Assembly: GCF_000332095.2 (NCBI RefSeq)
Contig: NZ_KI913949.1
Span: forward strand, 3,880,605-3,919,756
Source: Leptolyngbya sp. PCC 6406
GTDB taxonomy: Bacteria > Cyanobacteriota > Cyanobacteriia > Phormidesmidales > Phormidesmidaceae
Length of the DNA: 39,152 nt
Direction: 5' to 3'
How positions within the stretch are numbered: the stretch's first letter is position 1; each line of letters opens with the position of its first letter. Positions 26,433 through 34,039 of this stretch are shown piece by piece. A program made the translations under genes and the position numbers. The notes beneath the pieces are model-generated. The model made no database searches and was not told where the DNA came from. It saw only the letters and a program-made list of their open reading frames with translations.

Positions 26433-26667
26433 ACACGACTTGGAAGGTTATGTCTTGAAACGAGTTGAAAAACCTGCCACGTAGTTGTTTCCATACAGAC
26501 ACCCAGTTCCCTGAGCGGAGTCGTTGGCTTTGCCGCCCCAGAGGGGCTAGGGAACGGCAGGACCCCGGTGGCGTGGCTAGCTTTCTCCCTTCGGGAGACG
26601 CTTTGCGAACGACTCCGCTCAGCCAGCAGTCAACGGGCTCGATTCTCCGTAACCTTCCAATTCGCGT
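26433..26667 (+). mobile_element. Short TIR element, family R1, copy 3 (degenerate right end)
   Basis: The left end ACACGACTTGGAAGGTTA is intact, while the right end is eroded (GTAACCTTCCAATTCGCG). The body is about 235 bases and has the same palindromes but lacks one internal hairpin present in copies 1 and 2. TAGAG flanks both ends if the element stops at GCG. It lies just before the secreted protein gene. Confidence 0.75.
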
Positions 26668-26690
26668 AGAGACCCCTTTGGAGCATTGCT

Positions 26691-27266
26691 ATGGGACAGT
26701 TCTGGAGCCATCGATGGTGGAGCGGTGCCGCCGGAATCCTGGGCAGCGCTATCCTTTTGGGGACTGCCCCCGCCTGGGCCTGCCGTGCGGGAACCCCCGC
26801 CGCCCCTAGCCCTGATTCTCGGGAATTTAGTAGCGATCGCTATGGGCTGACCCTAGATATCCCCGCTAACTACCGGGCCATGCTACGAACGGGCGGTAGC
26901 ATCACCTTTCACGATCCGGTCAGCTTTGAGTTTATTCAGTGCTTGGTTCGCAGTGGCCGTTACGGTCGCGTGCCCCTGCACCCGGTTTTAGAAACCTATA
27001 CGGTGCCACCAAACTCGACCTTGAGTTTGGTGGATTTGGTGCGACGGCGGCGACCCTGGGTGGATTACTACAATCCCCAATTTGAGGCGGTGGAGCTAGC
27101 GGGTCAGCCCGCCCTGCGCTATGAGTACCGCCACGAAATCCATCGGGTCCAGTTTCTCAATGTGTCGTTCCTCACCCCGGATGGCCAGTCTCTCCTGACC
27201 CTATCTGGCCCCGCCACAGATCCGGTGCTCACGACTGCGATCGCAACTCTCCGCTTCTGGCCCTAG
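26691..27266 (+). CDS. Secreted protein of unknown function
   Basis: The 191-residue protein has a signal peptide (WWSGAAGILGSAILLGTAPAWA), so it is probably periplasmic. The mature part (YGLTLDIPANYRAMLR, ITFHDPVSFEFIQC, QFLNVSFLTPDGQSLLTLSG) is beta-rich and resembles general cyanobacterial secreted proteins of unknown role. No close neighbour helps. R1 copy 3 is 23 bases before the ATG, so its promoter may sit in or beside that repeat. Confidence 0.6.
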   Translation: MGQFWSHRWWSGAAGILGSAILLGTAPAWACRAGTPAAPSPDSREFSSDRYGLTLDIPANYRAMLRTGGSITFHDPVSFEFIQCLVRSGRYGRVPLHPVLETYTVPPNSTLSLVDLVRRRRPWVDYYNPQFEAVELAGQPALRYEYRHEIHRVQFLNVSFLTPDGQSLLTLSGPATDPVLTTAIATLRFWP

Positions 27267-27277
27267 AACCCTAGCCT

Positions 27278-27380
27278 GCAATAGGCTTACTATTCTGTCG
27301 CACCAGCCCACCCTTTTCTGATCCCCTCTCCCCGTGGGAGAGGGCTAGGGTGAGGGGCCGGAGTGTACCACGATAGATGG
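27278..27380 (+). repeat. Repeat R2, partial copy
   Basis: ATAGGCTTAC..CACCAGCCCA and the CCCCTCTCCCCGTGGGAGAGGG palindrome match the R2 family. The right part after about 27380 is lost against the 3' end of the rhodanese-like gene. Confidence 0.7.
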
Positions 27381-27384
27381 GAAA

Positions 27385-27816
27385 TTACTGTGAAAGTGCG
27401 ATCGCGCTTTCAATAGGAAACCCCGCCGCCTTCCAAGCCGGCGTACCACCCCGCAGCACCGAAACCCGCTGATAGCCCGCCTGCCGCAGTTGGTCCGCCA
27501 TCACCGTCGCCTCCTCATCGGTGTCAGCATAGACATAGAGATCGCGCTCAAATTCTAGGCTAGTGAGAATGCGGTTCACCGCCTCCGCCATGGGCAGGGA
27601 AATCGCCCCGGTCACATGGCTCTCATTAAAGCGTTCACGGCTACGCAGATCGATGATGGTCAATGCTGGTTGGCCCCAGTCTAGGCGGGCCTTTAGGTCA
27701 TAGATACGCGACTCAGGCCGCATGGATTTCGGGGAAGACAGGAGTCCAAAAAGCATGGTGGTGGTGGTGAGGAGAGCAAGTACCATGGCCCCTGCCATGT
27801 TCTTGCAAGTTAACAA
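27385..27816 (-). CDS. Membrane-anchored rhodanese-like protein without catalytic Cys
   Basis: The 143-residue protein has an N-terminal membrane anchor (GAMVLALLTTTTMLFGLL) and a rhodanese fold: IIDLRSRERFNESHVTGAIS, LYVYADTDEEATVMADQLRQ, VSVLRGGTPAWKAAGFP. The active loop, normally starting with Cys after the VVYC strand, reads VYADTDEEA, so sulfur transfer is not expected. It may bind a ligand or partner. An alternative start lies at the second Met. Confidence 0.75.
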   Translation of the reverse strand: MLTCKNMAGAMVLALLTTTTMLFGLLSSPKSMRPESRIYDLKARLDWGQPALTIIDLRSRERFNESHVTGAISLPMAEAVNRILTSLEFERDLYVYADTDEEATVMADQLRQAGYQRVSVLRGGTPAWKAAGFPIESAIALSQ

Positions 27817-27900
27817 AAATTTCAGATTCCCGCAAAGTTTTGTTTCAAAAGCTGGACATTGTGAAGCCTTTTCCAGCCTAGATCGCCAGACTAGTAATTC

Positions 27901-28035
27901 TTGGTGGAAATAGGCTTACGATTCTGCTGCACCAGCCCAACATTTTCCGGTCCCCTCTCCCCGTGGGAGAGGGCTAGGGTGAGGGGCCGAGGTGTGCCAC
28001 GATGGAACGGTCAGAGTATTTCCGCCGTAGAGCAC
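27901..28035 (+). repeat. Repeat R2, first of a tandem pair
   Basis: The unit begins TTGGTGGAAATAGGCTTACG, contains the CCCTCTCCCCGTGGGAGAGGG palindrome and ends at CCGCCGTAGAGCAC. It is repeated almost exactly at 28045-28180, a spacing of 144 bases. Confidence 0.85.
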
Positions 28036-28044
28036 AAGTACTAC

Positions 28045-28180
28045 TTGGTGGAAATGGGCTTACGATTCTGCTGCACCAGCCCAACATTTTCTGGTCCCCT
28101 CTCCCCGTGGGAGAGGGCTAGGGTGAGGGACCGAGGTGTACCACGATGGAACGGTCAAAGTATTTCCGCCGCAGAGCACT
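28045..28180 (+). repeat. Repeat R2, second of a tandem pair
   Basis: It is nearly identical to 27901-28035 with a handful of substitutions, so it is a recent duplication. It ends about 50 bases before the restriction-modification gene at 28230, so transcripts of that gene may begin in or after it. Confidence 0.85.
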
Positions 28181-28229
28181 AGGTTGGGGGCGAGCAGGTA
28201 GGCTGGGACATATCTCGATGGTGTAACCC

Positions 28230-31200
28230 ATGGCGACCACTGCGGAGCGGCTGCACACCTTCGTCAACTTTGTGGCTGAGCATTTGACCGGCGACGAAAA
28301 AGGCGAAGCCCAAGTTTTTCTCGACAAGTTCTTTCGGGCCTTTGGCCACGAGGGGGCGATCGAGGCGGGGGCGGTTTACGAAAAGCGCATCGAGAAGGGC
28401 AGCAAGAAGGGCCGCACGGGCTTCGCTGACCTGGTGTGGAAGCCCCGCGTCTTGATTGAGATGAAAAAGCGAGGGGCAGACCTCAGCAAGCACTATTCCC
28501 AAGCGTTTGACTATTGGCAGCGGGCGGTGCCCAATCGGCCCCGCTATGTGATGCTGTGCAATTTTGATCAGTTTTGGATCTACGACTTTGACACCCAAAT
28601 CGACACCCCCATCGACCAGGTATCCCTAGCGGCTCTGCCCGATCGCGTCAGCACCTTTGGCTTTATGGAGGTGACGGAACGCAAGTCGGTGTTTGGCAAC
28701 AACCAGGTGGAGGTGACCGAAAAGGCCGCTGGCCGCATGGGAGAACTGTTTCAAATGCTGTCGGAACGGCTGCGCCGTCAGGGTTTACCCTCATCCCCAA
28801 CCCCTTCTCCCCAAGGAGAAGGAACTTTCCGATCCCCCTCTCCCAGCGGGAGAGGGGCTAGGGGTGAGGGCTCTAGGGGTGAGGGGCAAACCGCCGAACT
28901 TGTAGCCCAGCGCTTTGTGCTGCAATGCGTCCTCGCCATGTTTGCAGAAGATCGCAACCTGCTGCCTGACAGTTTATTTGTGCAGTCAGTGCAGGACTGC
29001 CTCGGGGGCGAGAGTGCCTACGATGTGCTGGGCGGCCTATTCCGGGAGATGAATGCACCGGGCATCACCCCAGCGGGGCGTTACCGGGGGGTGGACTATT
29101 TCAACGGGGGACTGTTTTCAGAAATTTATCCGCTGGAGTTGACACCGCCGGAACTCAAGTTTCTGGAGGTCTCTGCCCTGGAGGACTGGAGCAAGGTGCG
29201 CCCCGCCATCTTTGGCAACATTTTTGAGTCAGCGATTGATCAAAATCAACGCCACGCCCACGGCATTCACTACACGGCGGAGGCGGACATCATGAAAATC
29301 GTGCGCCCCACCATTTCTCGCTATTGGGAGGAGCGCATTGACGAGGCCAACACGATTAAGCAGCTTGAGGCGCTACAGGCGGAGTTGCGAACCTATCGAG
29401 TGCTAGACCCAGCCTGCGGATCGGGAAATTTCCTTTACATTGCCTATCAGGAAATTAAGCAGATTGAGCAAGATCTGCTGGACAAGATGGCGGAGCGGCG
29501 GCGGGGTGAAAATCTGCAAATGCAGATGGGCTATGTCACACCGCTACAGTTTTTTGGGTTGGATAACAATCCGTTTGCGGTGGAGTTGGCGCGGGTAACG
29601 CTGATGATTGCCCGCAAGGTCGCGATCGACCGTTTGGGGTTGTTTGAGCCTGCGTTGCCGCTGGATACGTTGGATCAAAATATTGTCTGTGCTGATGCGC
29701 TGTTTACGGAATGGCCGCAGGCGGATGCGATTATTGGGAATCCACCATTTTTGGGTGGGAAGCACATGCGAATCGCGATCGGCGATGAATACATTGATCG
29801 GGTTTTCAAGCAATTTCCCGATGTCAAAGATTCTGTTGACTTCTGCTCATACTGGTTTCGCCTTGCCCATGATCATCTTGGCGACAATGGTAGAGCTGGG
29901 TTAGTTGGCACTAATTCAGTAAGCCAAGGAAAATCTAGAGCGGCTGCCCTCGATTACGTTACTCAAAACGATGGAGTCATTCATGAGGCGATTTCGTCTC
30001 AGCCTTGGTCGGGGGAGGCGAATGTTCATGTGAGCATTGTGAACTGGCAAAAGCCCTCATCCCCTAGCCCCTTCTCCCACGGGGAGAAGGGGGACAAGAA
30101 TGGGGAGAAGGGGAACAAGAATGCAGGGGATGATAAAAGCTCTATTTCCCATCGTTCTTCCGGTTACGATAGGCCCTCATCCCCTAGCCCCTTCTCCCAC
30201 GGGGAGAAGGGGGACAAGAACGAGGAGAATGGGGAGAATGGGAATAAGAGCGTGGAGGAAGCATCGGATATTTCGAGGTTGGCAGGGATTCGGCGACAAG
30301 TTCCCGAAACATTACTGCTTAAGGCAAGAGAACTGAGGAAGATTCAGACACCTGCGGAGGAGATTTTGTGGCAGTGTCTTCGCAGTCGTCGATTGGGAGG
30401 CTTAAAGTTCCGTCGTCAACATAACATCGGTCAATTTATCGCTGACTTTTACTGCCATGAAGCATGTTTAGTTGTTGAGGTGGACGGGGAAGTTCACAAC
30501 ACTCAAGTCGAACGCGATCAAGATCGAGACGAGTGGATGATCGCCAATGGCTTTAGGATATTAAGGTTCAAAAACGAAGCAATCCTCGATGATCTGGAAA
30601 CGGTTTTAGCCACAATTCTGGTAACTGTAAAACCCGATGCCCTCACCCCTAGCCCCTTTCCCCCAGGAGGAGCCCCCACCCCTAGCCCCTCTCCCCCAGG
30701 AGGAGCCCTCACCCCTAGCCCCTCTCCCCCAGGAGAGGGGAATCAGATCCGGCCCCCTTCTCCCCGTGGGAGAAGGGCTGGGGATGAGGGCCAGTGCTAC
30801 CTCAACAACCAACCCGTCCCCTTCATCACCTCCGCCCTCACCTCCGAAACTGACGTTTCCCAAGCGGTTCGTCTAACGACCAACCGTAACTGGTGCTTTC
30901 AAGGCATTATTCCGGTAGGCAAAGGCTTTCTAATTACTGAAGACCAAGTAAACGCATGGATCCAAGCAGATCCGAGAAATCAAGAAGTCCTCAAACGCTT
31001 TTCAATGGGTGCGAATTTAGCCAAAGAACCCAATGGACTGCCTGACAGATGGATTATTGATTTCAATGATATGAGCATTGAAGAAGCTAGTAATTATGAA
31101 TTGTCATTTGCTCATGTCAAGAATACTGTAAAGCCTGAGCGAGATAAAAATAGAAGAGAAACAACACGCATTAAATGGTGGAAATATGGAGAGAAACGTC

Positions 31201-31844
31201 CCGCCATGAGAGCTATACTTGCTCCACTCCAGCAATGCTTTGCTATTCCCCGTGTGTCAAAGTGGGCAATTTTTATCCCCTTTCCTACAGAATGGCTACC
31301 TGGCGATAAATCTGTTGTTGTTGGAACCGATGACTTTTACGTGTTCGGCATATTGACTTCTGATGTTCATCGCACATGGATGCACGCGCAGAAATCAACC
31401 CTGGAAGACAGAATAGCCTACACCCACAACACCTGCTTTGAAACCTTTCCCTTTCCGCAGCCCCTCACCGCTAGCCCCTCTCTCGCAGAAGAGGAGAATC
31501 AGTTCCGGCCCCCTTCTCCCCGTGGGAGAAGGGCTGGGGATGAGGGCATTGTCCAAGCCATCCGCGCCAAAGCCCTAGAGCTGCACCAGTACCGCAGCGA
31601 CCAAATGCAGCAAAAACAGTGGGGCATCACCAAACTCTACAACGCCTACTTCCACGAGCCCGCCAGCCAACTCCACAAACTCCACAAACAGCTCGATGCC
31701 CTCGTCCTGCAAGCCTACAGCTTCAGCCCCAACGACGACCTCCTCGAAAAACTCCTCACCCTCAACCTAGAGCTAGCCGCCAAAGAACAACGCGGCGAAC
31801 TCGTCATCGGCCCCTGGGATCCGACCACGGTATCAGAGGACTAG
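28230..31844 (+). CDS. MmeI-like type IIG restriction-modification enzyme with a nested DUF559 domain
   Basis: One 1204-residue chain seems to combine nuclease and adenine-N6 methyltransferase. The N-terminus has D67-x9-E77-M-K79 (GFADLVWKPRVLIEMKK), the spacing of the MmeI nuclease motif. Motif I is DPACGSGNF (393-401) and motif IV NPPF (504-507). After NVHVSIVNWQK (about 600-608) comes foreign sequence up to about 853. It consists of two Pro/Ser/Gly-rich repeat linkers, then a DUF559 (Vsr-like endonuclease fold) domain at about 680-801 (KFRRQHNIGQFIADFYC, VVEVDGEVHN), then more linkers. The target-recognition part resumes at QCYLNNQPVPFI. Two repeat-only insertions lie at about 190-220 and 1078-1107. 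Without insertions about 900 residues remain, close to MmeI (919). Frame and motifs are intact, so it may be functional. Confidence 0.85.
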   Translation: MATTAERLHTFVNFVAEHLTGDEKGEAQVFLDKFFRAFGHEGAIEAGAVYEKRIEKGSKKGRTGFADLVWKPRVLIEMKKRGADLSKHYSQAFDYWQRAVPNRPRYVMLCNFDQFWIYDFDTQIDTPIDQVSLAALPDRVSTFGFMEVTERKSVFGNNQVEVTEKAAGRMGELFQMLSERLRRQGLPSSPTPSPQGEGTFRSPSPSGRGARGEGSRGEGQTAELVAQRFVLQCVLAMFAEDRNLLPDSLFVQSVQDCLGGESAYDVLGGLFREMNAPGITPAGRYRGVDYFNGGLFSEIYPLELTPPELKFLEVSALEDWSKVRPAIFGNIFESAIDQNQRHAHGIHYTAEADIMKIVRPTISRYWEERIDEANTIKQLEALQAELRTYRVLDPACGSGNFLYIAYQEIKQIEQDLLDKMAERRRGENLQMQMGYVTPLQFFGLDNNPFAVELARVTLMIARKVAIDRLGLFEPALPLDTLDQNIVCADALFTEWPQADAIIGNPPFLGGKHMRIAIGDEYIDRVFKQFPDVKDSVDFCSYWFRLAHDHLGDNGRAGLVGTNSVSQGKSRAAALDYVTQNDGVIHEAISSQPWSGEANVHVSIVNWQKPSSPSPFSHGEKGDKNGEKGNKNAGDDKSSISHRSSGYDRPSSPSPFSHGEKGDKNEENGENGNKSVEEASDISRLAGIRRQVPETLLLKARELRKIQTPAEEILWQCLRSRRLGGLKFRRQHNIGQFIADFYCHEACLVVEVDGEVHNTQVERDQDRDEWMIANGFRILRFKNEAILDDLETVLATILVTVKPDALTPSPFPPGGAPTPSPSPPGGALTPSPSPPGEGNQIRPPSPRGRRAGDEGQCYLNNQPVPFITSALTSETDVSQAVRLTTNRNWCFQGIIPVGKGFLITEDQVNAWIQADPRNQEVLKRFSMGANLAKEPNGLPDRWIIDFNDMSIEEASNYELSFAHVKNTVKPERDKNRRETTRIKWWKYGEKRPAMRAILAPLQQCFAIPRVSKWAIFIPFPTEWLPGDKSVVVGTDDFYVFGILTSDVHRTWMHAQKSTLEDRIAYTHNTCFETFPFPQPLTASPSLAEEENQFRPPSPRGRRAGDEGIVQAIRAKALELHQYRSDQMQQKQWGITKLYNAYFHEPASQLHKLHKQLDALVLQAYSFSPNDDLLEKLLTLNLELAAKEQRGELVIGPWDPTTVSED
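28797..28890. repeat. In-frame palindromic repeat insertion 1 in the restriction gene
   Basis: The left edge CCCTCATCCCCAACCCCTTC pairs imperfectly with the right edge GGGGCTAGGGGTGAGGG. Translated, it gives a SPTPSPQGEGTFRSPSPSGR-type linker. It is the repeat-only form of the sequence that also borders the DUF559 domain. Confidence 0.8.
30053..30791. mobile_element. Composite insertion carrying the DUF559 domain, bordered by inverted repeats
   Basis: The left border GCCCTCATCCCCTAGCCCC.. with the CTTCTCCCACGGGGAGAAGG palindrome occurs twice, at 30053-30093 and 30173-30213. The right border at 30753-30791 is its reverse complement, with few differences. Between 30267 and 30632 is the DUF559 coding segment, and 30643-30750 holds three CCCCTAGCCCC-type repeats. 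The whole stays open in the host frame. This layout suggests a domain-sized cargo spread with a palindromic repeat. Confidence 0.65.
31460..31546. repeat. In-frame palindromic repeat insertion 2 in the restriction gene
   Basis: CCCCTCACCGCTAGCCCCTC at the left and GGGCTGGGGATGAGGGC at the right are inverted relative to each other. Translated it gives TASPSLAEEENQFRPPSPRG. The host motif FETFPFPQP precedes it and the conserved helical C-terminus follows. Confidence 0.8.
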
Positions 31845-31848
31845 CAAG

Positions 31849-32106
31849 ATGCCTACCATCAGCCGATTTTATGGAATCGTAATTTTCATGAACTACAACG
31901 ACCATCAACCACCCCACTTTCATGCCCGTTATCAAGACCAAGAAATTATCGTGGAAATTGAAAGCGGCACAGTTGAAGGGAGAATGTCAAAACGTGCTCT
32001 CAGAATGGTGCTGGAGTGGTTAGATTTGCATCAATCAGCACTCATGGAAGATTGGGAACGTGCCAGACAGCGCCAGCCTCTTAATCCAATTCAGCCTTTA
32101 CAGTAA
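31849..32106 (+). CDS. DUF4160 protein, putative toxin-antitoxin partner
   Basis: The 85-residue protein starts MPTISRFYGIVIFMNYNDHQ, then PPHFHARYQDQEIIVEIESG, the DUF4160 signature with its N-D-H-x-P-P-H-F-H motif. Genes of this family are regularly followed by a DUF2442 gene, as here with a 12-base gap. The pair is often regarded as toxin-antitoxin-like, but its biochemical action is not established to my knowledge. It starts four bases after the restriction gene stop, so it may be cotranscribed with it. Confidence 0.85.
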   Translation: MPTISRFYGIVIFMNYNDHQPPHFHARYQDQEIIVEIESGTVEGRMSKRALRMVLEWLDLHQSALMEDWERARQRQPLNPIQPLQ

Positions 32107-32118
32107 AAGGAGTCAAAA

Positions 32119-32373
32119 ATGTTTCTGCATGTCGAAGCTGGCCAATACTTAAAAGATTACAAACTGAGGCTGACCTTCAGCAATCAAGTGACTGAAGATG
32201 TTGACCTATCCGAAGAACTCCATGGAGAAATCTTTGAACCATTAAAAGACGTGCAGATATTTAAGCAGGTCTTCCTTAACTCTGAAACGAACACGATTGA
32301 GTGGCCTAACGGTGCCGACTTTGCCCCTGAATTTCTTTACGATCTTGGCAAACCCATTGCTCAAATTGCTTAA
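32119..32373 (+). CDS. DUF2442 protein, partner of the DUF4160 gene
   Basis: The 84-residue product (YLKDYKLRLTFSNQVTEDVD, EELHGEIFEPLKD, NTIEWPNGADFAPEFLYD) matches DUF2442. The W-P-N-G-A-D-F-A-P-E-F-L segment is diagnostic. An AAAGGAG ribosome site precedes the ATG. It is presumably the antitoxin-like partner of the gene before it. A shred of another such gene is seen at 35358-35395. Confidence 0.85.
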   Translation: MFLHVEAGQYLKDYKLRLTFSNQVTEDVDLSEELHGEIFEPLKDVQIFKQVFLNSETNTIEWPNGADFAPEFLYDLGKPIAQIA

Positions 32374-32392
32374 CTGTGATCACTTAACTGGA

Positions 32393-32544
32393 GTGCATCC
32401 CACTTTTGTCATCCTGTTCGCGGAGCGACTCCGAAGGAGTAACGGAACGGAGTGTAGCGAAGGATCTCAGTCCTCGCGCAAGATCGGGATTCTTCACTTC
32501 GCTATCGCTACATTCAGAATGACATTTGCAAAAGTGGGATGCAC
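32393..32544. mobile_element. Short TIR element R4 with perfect 16-bp ends
   Basis: GTGCATCCCACTTTTG (32393-32408) and its exact complement at 32529-32544 bound 152 bases of non-coding sequence with an inner inverted pair (TCATCCTG..CAGAATGA). The right end abuts a fragment of a restriction-enzyme gene (32545-32655), so the element appears inserted at, or used as, the break point. No other copy is in the window. Confidence 0.75.
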
Positions 32545-32655
32545 CCCCTCGACATCTACGACCTCGTCAACCAAGCCTACGGCCTCACCCCCGAAGAACT
32601 CAACCTCATGGGTCAGACCGCCCCACCCCGAACGCCCTTCAAGCGTCCTTCCTAA
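32545..32655 (+). pseudogene. Fragment of a restriction-modification gene C-terminus
   Basis: In one frame the sequence reads PLDIYDLVNQAYGLTPEEL, NLMGQTAPPRTPFKRPS, stop. This resembles the final residues of type IIG restriction or Eco57I-like methyltransferase proteins in cyanobacteria. It has no start and is cut at the left by the R4 element. It does not match the end of the intact gene at 28230-31844, so it comes from another such gene. Confidence 0.55.
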
Positions 32656-32686
32656 TCGCTATCTACCAGACTGTCCAGGTTAATGT

Positions 32687-33157
32687 ATGAATACCGTTTA
32701 CCGAATCTACCTTGACGTTTGCTGCCTGAATCGTCCGTTGGACAATTCACTACAAGAGCGCATTCGTTTAGAAGCCGAAGCGGTACTCTTGATTTACCGA
32801 AAGTGTCGGTTAAGGGAATGGTCTCTGATCAACAGCGAGGCGATCGAAGCTGAAATTGCTCAAGATAAAGATGCGGAGCGCCGCCTTCAGCTTCAATCTG
32901 CACTCGAAATTTGTGAGACCAAGGTGATGCTAGATGAGGTGATCGAAAACAGGGTCAGAGAACTGATAACGCTTGGCTTCAAGCCGTTTGATGCCACTCA
33001 TCTAGCCTGTGCTGAAGCCGCTGAAGCGGATATCTTTCTCACCACAGATGATCGCCTGCTTAAACGCGCCTTCAGGCTAAGTAATCTGCTCAACGTGATG
33101 GTTAGAAACCCAGCCAACTGGTTTATTGATGTCAATCAAAGTGGAGAAGAAGAATGA
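32687..33157 (+). CDS. PIN-domain toxin
   Basis: The 156-residue protein begins YRIYLDVCCLNRPLDNSLQE, a PIN variant in which the first acidic residue lies in Y-L-D-V-C. Other blocks are INSEAIEAEIAQ, FKPFDATHLACAEAAEADIF and TTDDRLLKRA with the remaining acidic residues, so the ribonuclease site looks intact. It overlaps the following small gene by four bases, in toxin-first order. Confidence 0.8.
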   Translation: MNTVYRIYLDVCCLNRPLDNSLQERIRLEAEAVLLIYRKCRLREWSLINSEAIEAEIAQDKDAERRLQLQSALEICETKVMLDEVIENRVRELITLGFKPFDATHLACAEAAEADIFLTTDDRLLKRAFRLSNLLNVMVRNPANWFIDVNQSGEEE

Positions 33158-33399
33158 TGCCCATCCTATCCCCTCTAGAACTCAATCGTGCTGGAAAACA
33201 AGCCTTGATAGAGGCATTAGGCTTTGATGGCATGATCCGATTTATTCGACAATTTGAACCCGGATCGGGAGATTACACAGAAGAACGTCATCAATGGCTT
33301 GATCAACTCACGCCAGACGAGATTTTCGCGCAAGTTAAACAGGCTAGAAAAGCACCTTCAGGGCAAGAATTAAGCGACTACGATGAGATTATTGAATAG
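33154..33399 (+). CDS. Antitoxin-like partner of the PIN protein
   Basis: The 81-residue protein (SPLELNRAGKQALIEALGFD, GMIRFIRQFEPGSGDYTEER, then a charged tail) is a recurrent neighbour of this PIN type in cyanobacteria. Start and stop overlap (ATGA) with the toxin gene. It is probably the neutralising partner, although it follows rather than precedes the toxin. Confidence 0.65.
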   Translation: MMPILSPLELNRAGKQALIEALGFDGMIRFIRQFEPGSGDYTEERHQWLDQLTPDEIFAQVKQARKAPSGQELSDYDEIIE

Positions 33400-33440
33400 A
33401 AATTTGGCAAAGTAAATTTTGAATGACTCACTCTAAAGTT

Positions 33441-33542
33441 TGTGTGGGTTGGGTGAAACGGAGTGGAACCCAACAGCACTGGGCTATGTTGGGTTCTGCT
33501 ATCGCGCCACCCAACCTACAAATTTAGGGTTGACAGAGCACT
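33441..33542 (+). repeat. Dispersed repeat R3, copy 2
   Basis: GTGGGTTGGGTGAAACGGAG through CACCCAACCTACAAATTTAG, with an inner AACCCAACA/TGTTGGGTT pair. The outer parts (GGTTGGGTG/CACCCAACC) are also inverted. No gene. It ends at the fragment of a restriction-enzyme C-terminus at 33541. Confidence 0.8.
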
Positions 33543-33615
33543 GGCCGCCAAAGAGAAAAACGGCGAAGCTGTCGTGGGGCCGTGGGATCCGACCCAATCA
33601 AATACACGAGCATGA
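33541..33615 (+). pseudogene. Fragment matching the end of an MmeI-like gene
   Basis: The frame reads LAAKEKNGEAVVGPWDPTQS, NTRA, stop, and aligns with the C-terminus of the intact enzyme at 28230-31844 (LAAKEQRGELVIGPWDPTTV). It is a broken relative rather than a simple duplication, as many codons differ. Confidence 0.75.
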
Positions 33616-33630
33616 TCAGGAGAATGGTTT

Positions 33631-33867
33631 ATGCAAGTTACTAGAGAAACCATCAAGCAGGAAATTGACCATCTTGATAATGCTCAGCTATCTCAACTGG
33701 CTGAGTACATCGCCTTTCTCAAATTTCGTAGTCGGTTTCAACAAGCAAGCCCAGACCTGGCTCAGTTTGCTCATCTCTATCAAGAGTTTGCCGAAGCAGA
33801 TCATCAGCTTGCCGAAGCTGGATTGCCTGACTACGTTAATCAGCTAGAGCAAGAGGATCAGGCATGA
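33631..33867 (+). CDS. MazE-like antitoxin
   Basis: The 78-residue protein (MQVTRETIKQEIDHLDNAQL, SQLAEYIAFLKFRSRF) resembles the cyanobacterial antitoxins that precede MazF toxins. The ATG is preceded by AGGAG (33617-33621). The stop overlaps the start of the truncated mazF (ATGA at 33864). With the toxin broken it is probably a relic or solitary regulator. Confidence 0.65.
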   Translation: MQVTRETIKQEIDHLDNAQLSQLAEYIAFLKFRSRFQQASPDLAQFAHLYQEFAEADHQLAEAGLPDYVNQLEQEDQA

Positions 33868-34016
33868 GCTTTAACCGTGGAGAGGTTTGGCTAGCTAACT
33901 TGAATCCCACGCAAGGCTCTGAGCAAGCTGGAACTCGTCCTGTCATTGTTTTTCAAGAAAGCACCTTAGCCAAATTTACGTCGATAACTTTTGATGAGAT
34001 GAGCTTACGGCTTTAG
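33864..34016 (+). pseudogene. MazF/PemK toxin, truncated
   Basis: The start MSFNRGEVWLANLNPTQGSE, then QAGTRPVIVFQ, is the conserved N-terminus of a MazF endoribonuclease. After FTSITFDEMSLRL a stop occurs at 34014-34016, leaving 50 of about 110 residues. R3 copy 3 follows shortly after, and the rest of the gene is absent. Confidence 0.8.
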
Positions 34017-34039
34017 CCCCGACGGCGACTGCCTCAGTT

